Of a DNA stretch of 64,000 nt, positions 58,073 through 64,000 are shown in pieces (within the stretch, counting starts at the first letter, position 1; every line of letters starts with the position of its first letter). This DNA is from Ligula intestinalis. Its lineage: Eukaryota; Platyhelminthes; Cestoda; Diphyllobothriidea; Diphyllobothriidae. The translations under genes and the position numbers were made by a program. Below the pieces are notes generated by a model that had not been told where the DNA came from, searched no databases, and saw only the letters and a list, made by a program, of their open reading frames with translations. The DNA is taken from contig JAYGXS010000008.1 in assembly GCA_036362985.1 (NCBI GenBank), positions 25,427,680-25,491,679 of the forward strand, in the 5' to 3' direction.

Positions 58073-58500
58073 TTAGAGTGTTACCCCTGAAGAACACACT
58101 ATGATTGGTTCAATCTTGTATGCCTTGCTTTCTATAATTACTCTGTACTCTTGTCGTGTTCTTCCTTGGGGGCTCACACAAGACGTTGCTGAACAGCGAT
58201 ATCGCAGCTTGGCTACCGTTACAAAACTTTGGTAGAGAGCGTTTACCAAGTTAAATTTCCAGTGTGTGGGAACAAAACTCAGATTGTTCAAGTACTGCCT
58301 CTTCAATGGATTCATATAAAAAAAATCCTTGTTATGAACTCATCGTTTTGTCTGAGCATGCGAACGTCTAGGAAGGTAAGCAGGTTAACGCGTTCTCGTT
58401 CCGTCGCAAAATTGATCTTGGTAGGCAAACCTTGTTTTTTCTCCACCTTTGCTCCTCCTGGCGTGTTTTAACTTGCCAACGTTATTAATTAGCCTTCGTC
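58073..58500 (-). pseudogene. PLE reverse transcriptase fragment
   Basis: The minus strand reads LPTKINFATERERVNLLTFL then DVRMLRQNDEFITRIF and, after a stop and frame change, RQYLNNLSFVPTHWKFNLVN and ALYQSF. This is the RT connection region (xxFLDV then QYLxxxSFVP-xxKxNLVxxL). 5' and 3' parts are missing. It may belong with the plus tail at 58595, again placed head to head. Confidence 0.65.
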
Positions 58501-58594
58501 GCCAGTTACCCTAATCTTGCGTTTGCATCAAGTTTTCTGTACAAATACAATTTTGTTATTCTCGCATACGTTATTCATTTTATGGAACAAGAGA

Positions 58595-58675
58595 CCGCAG
58601 CTGAAGAGCACTCGCTCAGTTTGCTGGCCCCATTTAGTTCTACTGTCTATACAATCTCCAAATTTCCCGCTGGAA
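58595..58675 (+). mobile_element. PLE tail, subfamily B
   Basis: CAGCTGAAGAGCACTCGCTC then AGTTTGCTGGCCCCATTTAG, TTCTACTGTCTATACAATCT and CCAAATTTCC, aligned to the tails at 13.79, 43.85 and 44.58 kb. CUGAAGA fits CUGANGA. The GAAA box is lost. Confidence 0.55.
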
Positions 58676-58889
58676 AAAAAAGATGCTTTAAATCCTATCA
58701 ATTTGCAGGGCTGCACACCTATGTTGAAATTAACTTCCACATACATTTCTCAATATGCAATCAGACGCGATGAAGTACAAATCCGCCATAATCAAAAGGC
58801 TGACCTTATTGGACGTTTGTTTTCGCTTGGGGGTAACAGCACCAAAACAATGATGGTATAGTTATGCCAGTGATGCCGCATTCCCGACA

Positions 58890-59040
58890 CACAAAGAGTG
58901 GTCTCGGTTTGGATATAAATTTGGGTCCTCGTCCATCCCCCATCCAGCGAGATAGATAATAGATGTGCCGGAACACATGCGGCACAATCAAAATGGCCAC
59001 TTCCGCTGGGTTTTTGACCCGGGTTTATGCAACGCATACA
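58890..59040 (+). repeat. dispersed repeat, shared with 63.36-63.51 kb
   Basis: GTGCCGGAACACATGCGGCA followed by CAATCAAAATGGCCACTTCC parallels GTATGCCAGAACACATGCAG and CATATCAAAATGGCCACTCT at 63417-63456. Upstream C-runs also match. Possibly SINE-related, because AAATGGCCA recurs. Confidence 0.5.
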
Positions 59041-59664
59041 CTGAATGAAAAGGCATAAAAAGAGACCCGCCGACTTTATTTTTCACTGTGTGGTACACTG
59101 TTTTTACGTTTCTGACCTGCCTTTATCTAAAACGCCCACGATAACCAAACCTGAAGGGTCATTATGGTAAGGAAAGCTGGATCATTAATCGCATACTGGC
59201 ATTAACACAGGTACGAACACTTAAAAATAATACTGAATATTTTAGGCAAATTGGAAATGTAGAAGATATTTCTTAAGTACTCATTGTATGCTATTAAGAA
59301 TAATTTTTTTATAACACCGAAGTTCCTCTGATGCAAAAAATAGTTATAAATAAGACCTTTTCTGTAGTTGAATGGATTACACTATCAATTCCATTATAAA
59401 AAAAAACGTTGTCTTAATCAAATTATTGGAATATTTTGTTAATGGTTAATTAAAAGTATTTAGAGATTGATATTAAAATGCAGAAAATTTTTCGAGCGTT
59501 TTCAGTGTTTTACAGCTCTCGTACATAAATACAGATTATGTTTGACTTTCAGATCGCAAATTTTAAGATAAGATATATATTCAAAGAATTTACCGTAAAA
59601 AATGAGTTTTTGGATTGCCGATACAAGCAAACATTCGAGTCTTAAGAAGCAATTGGGAAGATGT

Positions 59665-59849
59665 AGACTCGATCGTTGGGACAATACGTTAACTCTCCTG
59701 ACGTTTTGACATCAGTCGTGGATTAATCATCAGAAGTATAAGGAGAAAGCAGTTTCTGCTACTCTTTCCTATTCATATCTCTGATTATGAATCCGCGACG
59801 GATGTCGAAAGTTCAGGCGAATGAATGTAATGTCCAAGCTATCGAGTCT
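59665..59849. mobile_element. minimal PLE: two tails as a palindrome
   Basis: Left arm 59665-59737 and right arm 59778-59849 are inverse copies of one subfamily A tail: AGACTCGATCGTTGGGACAA against AGACTCGATAGCTTGGACAT, and CCGCGACGGATGTCGAAAGT in the right arm. Only about 40 bp separate them. No coding sequence remains. Confidence 0.75.
59781..59816 (+). ncRNA. hammerhead-like core in PLE tail
   Basis: CTGATTATGAATCCGCGACG then GATGTCGAAAGTTCAGG: helix II TCCG/CGGA is perfect and GAAA is kept. The first box reads CUGAUUAUGA, one insertion or several changes from CUGAUGA. Confidence 0.4.
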
Positions 59850-60299
59850 TCTCGAATTTTTGGATGTTAGTTCGTTTAAAGATGGCCATGTTGGCCATAT
59901 TTCGTAATTTCACCAAACAGTAAATTACATTGTCAAGCATCAAGAACCACTGCTATAAAAGTTGATATTGTTATTCCTAATAACAGACAGAAGAATTTCC
60001 ATAAAAGGTTCTCTCTTTAAAAGTGCACTTTTATTAGACACTTAGCTAATGAATATATTTGCGTGTTACCTTTTACTTATGTGAAATTTCAGTGTGACAA
60101 TGGATAATTTTGGCGCGTTTTTGTATTTACGTCAAAACAAATAATACAGTTTGACTGAAGGGGAAGGAAGTCACTTTTCTATTTATATTTGAAAATCTTA
60201 CACCGCAGTTGATTTCTTCCAGACTCTGTTCTAAATTTGCGAATACAAAAAAGCGTCAGAGATTTTCTACTAAATTATTGCAATAACTACTCATCTTCT

Positions 60300-60780
60300 G
60301 TCTGTTCTGTTTTTTTAATTGCGTATGAGCGGAAATTAAATGGATCAAAATGTTTATTTCTACATGAACTCGAATTAACAATATTTGGTTTCATCTTCGT
60401 CTTCGCGATAATATAAAAGCAGTTTTGGTTACGGCCAAAATATTTTATGCGAATAAATAAATGTGGTTATAACTTTTTGAGGCTGCATTTTGTAGCAAAC
60501 AACTACACATGTTCCCAAAAAATAATTTTAAACACTGAAATCATTCCTTGTTTCTGAAAATACATGCCAGTTGCCTTAACTTGCATTTATGCAATTTTGG
60601 ACTCAATATATCCGGTTCCGGATCGGATATGTTTTAAACTTTTCTTACTTATTTGGGAGTTCTTCCATAGCACAATGCACACTAATAAGACGTTTGGGTC
60701 TTTCATGCTTAAAAGCATAGAATATTTCTTCGATAACAGGCTACTCCCAATTTAGTAAAAACGTATGCCTATTACCGTCA
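60300..60780 (-). repeat. dispersed AT-rich repeat, inverse of 28.92-29.30 kb
   Basis: See 28920-29300. Matching blocks occur in order on the minus strand. Unknown type. Confidence 0.5.
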
Positions 60781-60949
60781 ATAAACTGTAATAAGATGGA
60801 AATTTACCTAAGTAAAAGGATTTCTTAGGATTTTATCCACTCAGTTGGTCAAAATAGCGTGACCGAATATATGCTTAAATATCAAGTCAAGTTTTGTTAT
60901 GAATTTTGCATGAAGCCCTCGCCATACTGCAGAAAGTTTAGCCAGCAAA

Positions 60950-61020
60950 TGCAAGGCAGACTGAAATGGCCATTTCTGGCTTATTAGCCGACGTCAGGTT
61001 TCACTTCTGTCCTGACGCCT
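60950..61020 (-). repeat. SINE body fragment
   Basis: The minus strand reads CCTGACGTCGGCTAATAAGC then CAGAAATGGCCATTTCAGTC, a near-consensus core of the local SINE family. Confidence 0.65.
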
Positions 61021-61139
61021 ACGAAATAACGGAGGTATCCATAGGCCATCAGCTCTAGCTAAACATTTTTTTCAGCCAACGTTTGGTTATCTATCCAGCC
61101 AACTTTGAAAAACCGCACACTTTACACACCACCAGCATA

Positions 61140-62665
61140 CAGTACGCGCCGAAATTCATGCAACATGTTGATGTATGCAAAAGATTTATGCTCTTTCGCT
61201 AATCGGCATTCTGTAGTGAATTCTGAAGTTATTTCAGTCATGATAGGATGCGAGCTGTTTACTGAGCTTCTTCTTGGCCACTAACAAAACTGTAAAAAAT
61301 AAAGACTTAAATATTATGCGTTTTCATCATTGAGTTTGACTGCCTGTATAAATTTAAAATTTAAATACCGAAAGATTCGGGGTCCAGATATGTTATCGCC
61401 TTCATCATTTCCCAAAGGTGTGGAAAAAGAGTAGGGGTCGGGATCATGGACCAAATTATTTTTGAACTAACGTTTCGAAAACCTTCTCGCTTCCATCGTC
61501 AGAGATTAGTGGTAGTTGAATCTGGTGGTCTTGAGTTAGTCCACCTTGCCGTCTGCCTCAAATTATATCGGTGTTGGACGTGTGAACTTTGAACTGCCTA
61601 TTCTTTGCCGACCATATTTTGTCTCCTGTAGGTTGGCTGCTGGTAGGCTGGCATGAACTTCGTCCCCTCTGCGGTCAGCGTAGTTGTAGGCGAGTCAGTA
61701 TGCTTACTGGCCTCCCCTATGTCAAACGGAGGACTGATCACTCTTTGCTGTTCACTTGGGTTGCTCTTTGCCTTGCGGTTCCGACGTTGAAGCAGTGTTT
61801 GATGTTGTTCACGTAACCTTCGACCTCCACCCCTACTTTCCGTGGGCCTTGGCTCTCGGTCCTGCGTACTCGTTTGCTTTACTGGCTCTGGCCGACTTGA
61901 TCTGATTTGATTTTCTTCTTCGTTACCTTTGGGAGATGATGAACGCGATAAATTTAAACATATTTAACGGAAAACATGCAAATAACTGTTATTTATTGTA
62001 CTCATTTGGTTGAAAATTATGCTTTCTTTAAATGTTATACTTAAAGAAAGAGTATATTCCGATTTTAGAAAAATGTTTAATTATGAGCTTTTTTACGATT
62101 GTGAGAGGTTCCTTCATAATATATCGCATCCATAAATTCATTAATACTGCCTATACTGTATAAAGCATGCTCCACACCTATTGCAACATTTTATGAAAAC
62201 TATGTGATTCCTTCCTCAAACTGTAGGGGAAAACGTACTTTTCCTTAAAGATTTAGTACATAGTACGCAGTTTGTAAACCTTGAATTCAAAAGTAACAGT
62301 CCATATGTTTCAAAATTATTCGGCAATTTAGCAACTTTTTTTAAAAACAAAATGTATCCTTTCTTTCAGGATAAAATTTAAAGAATACAAGAAAAAAGTT
62401 TTTCGTGCATGCTTTCCATAAAATATATTTGAATTTATACAGGCAGCCAGAATCAATGATAAAACGCATAATATTTCAGTACTTACATTTAGAGTACATA
62501 AGTTTTGTTAGTGGTCAGAACGAAACTCTTTAAAAAGCCTGCTTCCTATCATGGCTGAAATAACTTTAGAATAGACAACACGATAATCCGTATTAGAACA
62601 TGAGTCAATGTTGATTAGCATATATCGCATATATCGGCCTGTTGCACGAATTCTGGCGCGTACTG
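61140..62665. mobile_element. foldback element FB3, split by an insertion
   Basis: The ends CAGTACGCGCCGAAATTCAT and its inverse (ACGAATTCTGGCGCGTACTG) are flanked by TA on both sides. The arms share ATGATAGGATGCGAGC against GCTTCCTATCATGGC, GGCCACTAACAAAAC against GTTTTGTTAGTGGTC, and ACTGCCTGTATAAATTT against AAATTTATACAGGCAG. Removing the insertion at 61393-61951 leaves about 0.97 kb, the same size as FB1. Confidence 0.8.
61393..61951. mobile_element. PLE tail insertion in FB3, 27-bp inverted ends
   Basis: TTATCGCCTTCATCATTTCC at 61393 and its inverse GGGAGATGATGAACGCGATAA ending at 61951 give 27-bp inverted ends with two mismatches. Inside is a minus-strand PLE core (61465-61502: CTGACGATGGAAGCGAGAAG, then GTTTTCGAAACGTTAG). 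The rest (61510-61920) is non-coding and unidentified. It is again a pair with both tails outward, the right one very short. Confidence 0.65.
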
Positions 62666-62669
62666 TACG

Positions 62670-63350
62670 CTATAGTTAGTGTTAACTTTGTGAGAATTAT
62701 TCCCCATGCATATTGCACAATACCGAATAAGACGTGATGAAAGTACTAGGTATTAGTAATGAGATGGCATTATTGGGCGTTTATTGACCCATTTTTAGGC
62801 CCAAATGGCCAGCCTCAAAGAGGGATGGCTAAGTGCTAGTGGACAGCCAGCAATACCGGCCAATTTCTTTCCTCAGTGCCCATTGGCCCAATGTCAGGCA
62901 ACTTCGCAAGCAGCTGCTTTCAACTCGCCGACCTAAGGACCCTCGACTAACTTCCCCGCGCAAGCGTCCAAATAGTCCCGGCTGCCGAAGGGCCACCTGA
63001 ACGGAGCAGCCCTCAGCCGAAGCAGCATACGCCACCAGACTCGACCCCCTCCCTCGGTTAATCCTGCAGACCAATTTGAGAAAATCTGATGTTGCTCCAT
63101 TATCACAAAAAGCAGCTACCACTACCGTCCCAGGTTCTGCCTCAAGCAAGACTGGACGCAGGCAACGCTAATGTCTACCACCCCCTGCTGCAGCAATGCA
63201 GGGTCCCGTGCAAAATAAATCTCCCCCTCAGGTTCTTTTAACCTTTTACCATACACAGGGGGATTTTGGCCTTAACATTAAAGTGTTCTAAAAACAACCA
63301 CTACCTAGACGCTACAAAGTTTCCGCGGCCGTGACGATTAAAGTGCCTGC
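62670..63350. other. GC-richer region, uncertain ORF on minus strand
   Basis: A 106-codon open frame runs on the minus strand from 63149 to 62829 (Ala/Gly/Ser/Arg-rich, for example RINRGRGSSLVAYAASAEG). I recognise no family, there is no flanking gene context, and composition alone can keep such a frame open. I treat it as repeat sequence. Confidence 0.25.
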
Positions 63351-63359
63351 AGGCGGGTC

Positions 63360-63510
63360 AGGGTTATTTGGCTCTGCAGACTCCCCCCCCCCTCCACTTA
63401 ATGGACTACGTGACAGGTATGCCAGAACACATGCAGGCATATCAAAATGGCCACTCTCGCTGCGTTCTGCCCAGTTGGCACAAAGCCCTGGGCAGCGGCT
63501 TACTAAAAAG
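63360..63510 (+). repeat. dispersed repeat, shared with 58.89-59.04 kb
   Basis: It contains a C-run at 63386-63395, then GCCAGAACACATGCAGGCAT and CAAAATGGCCACTCTCGC. See 58890. Confidence 0.5.
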
Positions 63511-64000
63511 ATACCTGCAGACCTGTATGCTTCTCTGTGCAATATGGCTAATACTTCGAGCAAAAGTCGAGACAAAACTTGAATTACTAGTACAGCCTAT
63601 ATTTTTTCAGGTTATCGTGATCCAATCGGTAGACGTAATCCCGAAACAGCCTTTTGTTAAAGAGAATTACGTTTTTATTGCAGTTTATTTAGGGTACTAT
63701 GCAATAATTTGGGCTAAACCGAGAGTAAAGGAAAGCACAATAGGATACAGTACAGCTTTAGATGGATGAAGGGTGATGTTCACATGTCCTTTAAACAGCC
63801 GGTGGGGAATGCTGCATGCGTGTGTAACCGCAGGTAAAGGATGTAGAATGCGCCGACATGGTGCGAGAGAAATGAGTTGAGTTGAGTTGTGGGAAGGGGT
63901 CGGCGGCCGTATATAGAGTGGGCACCGACTGCTTTCACCGACACGGAGCTACACCATCTTCATCCTTGATCCGCGGGTGACAAGTGTCACTAAGTTCAAA

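Noticed and set aside
62829..63149. 106-codon minus-strand ORF as a gene
   Set aside because: GC-rich, low-complexity Ala/Gly/Arg frame with no recognised domain and no gene context.

Overview
This is eukaryotic, AT-rich, gene-poor DNA made almost entirely of transposable elements and decayed repeats. No rRNA gene, CRISPR array, bacterial operon or convincing host gene is visible. The mix of several Penelope-like element (PLE) subfamilies with GIY-YIG endonucleases, a CR1-like LINE, tRNA-derived SINEs with a conserved AAATGGCCATTT core, and a dead mariner fits a flatworm, most likely a diphyllobothriidean tapeworm. That assignment is inference from the element repertoire, not from a host gene.

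Layout. 0.1-0.4 kb: short PLE tail pair. 2.2-4.7 kb: the best-preserved PLE copy (minus strand, reverse transcriptase plus GIY-YIG, several TAA stops and frameshifts). 6.3-10.1 kb: diverged tandem units of about 0.9 kb, split by a PLE tail pair. 10.15-11.35 kb: a second direct duplication. 11.8-23.1 kb: a third array with units of about 1.1-1.6 kb, one interrupted by a PLE pair (12.86-13.85 kb) and another by a CR1-like LINE (18.75-20.4 kb) that runs into a 100-N gap. 23.5-28.1 kb: two long-inverted-repeat foldback elements, a nested 240-bp MITE and another inverted repeat. 28-32.8 kb: AT-rich, little recognisable. 32.84-34.14 kb: dead mariner. 37-43.3 kb: SINE cluster, PLE fragments and a GC-rich coding-like segment of unknown origin (40.24-40.61 kb) ending in a 26-nt hairpin. 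43.8-48.6 kb: interleaved inverted PLE fragments. 48.8-49.6 kb: third foldback. 51.2-52.9 kb: two PLE halves joined head to head. 53.5-59.9 kb: PLE tails and fragments. 61.1-62.7 kb: fourth foldback, split by a PLE tail insertion.

The strongest overall pattern is architectural. Nearly every PLE copy is a head-to-head inverted pair, with the 5' truncated ends facing each other and both 3' tails pointing outward. The tails carry a CUGANGA...GAAA core around a short hairpin, resembling the hammerhead ribozyme motifs known from PLEs. The foldback elements share ends beginning CAG and flanked by TA, which suggests Tc1/mariner-mobilised long-inverted-repeat MITEs. Nothing here looks like a working multigene system. 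The value is in nested insertions with paralogous empty sites, the repeated inverted-dimer architecture and the unidentified coding-like island.
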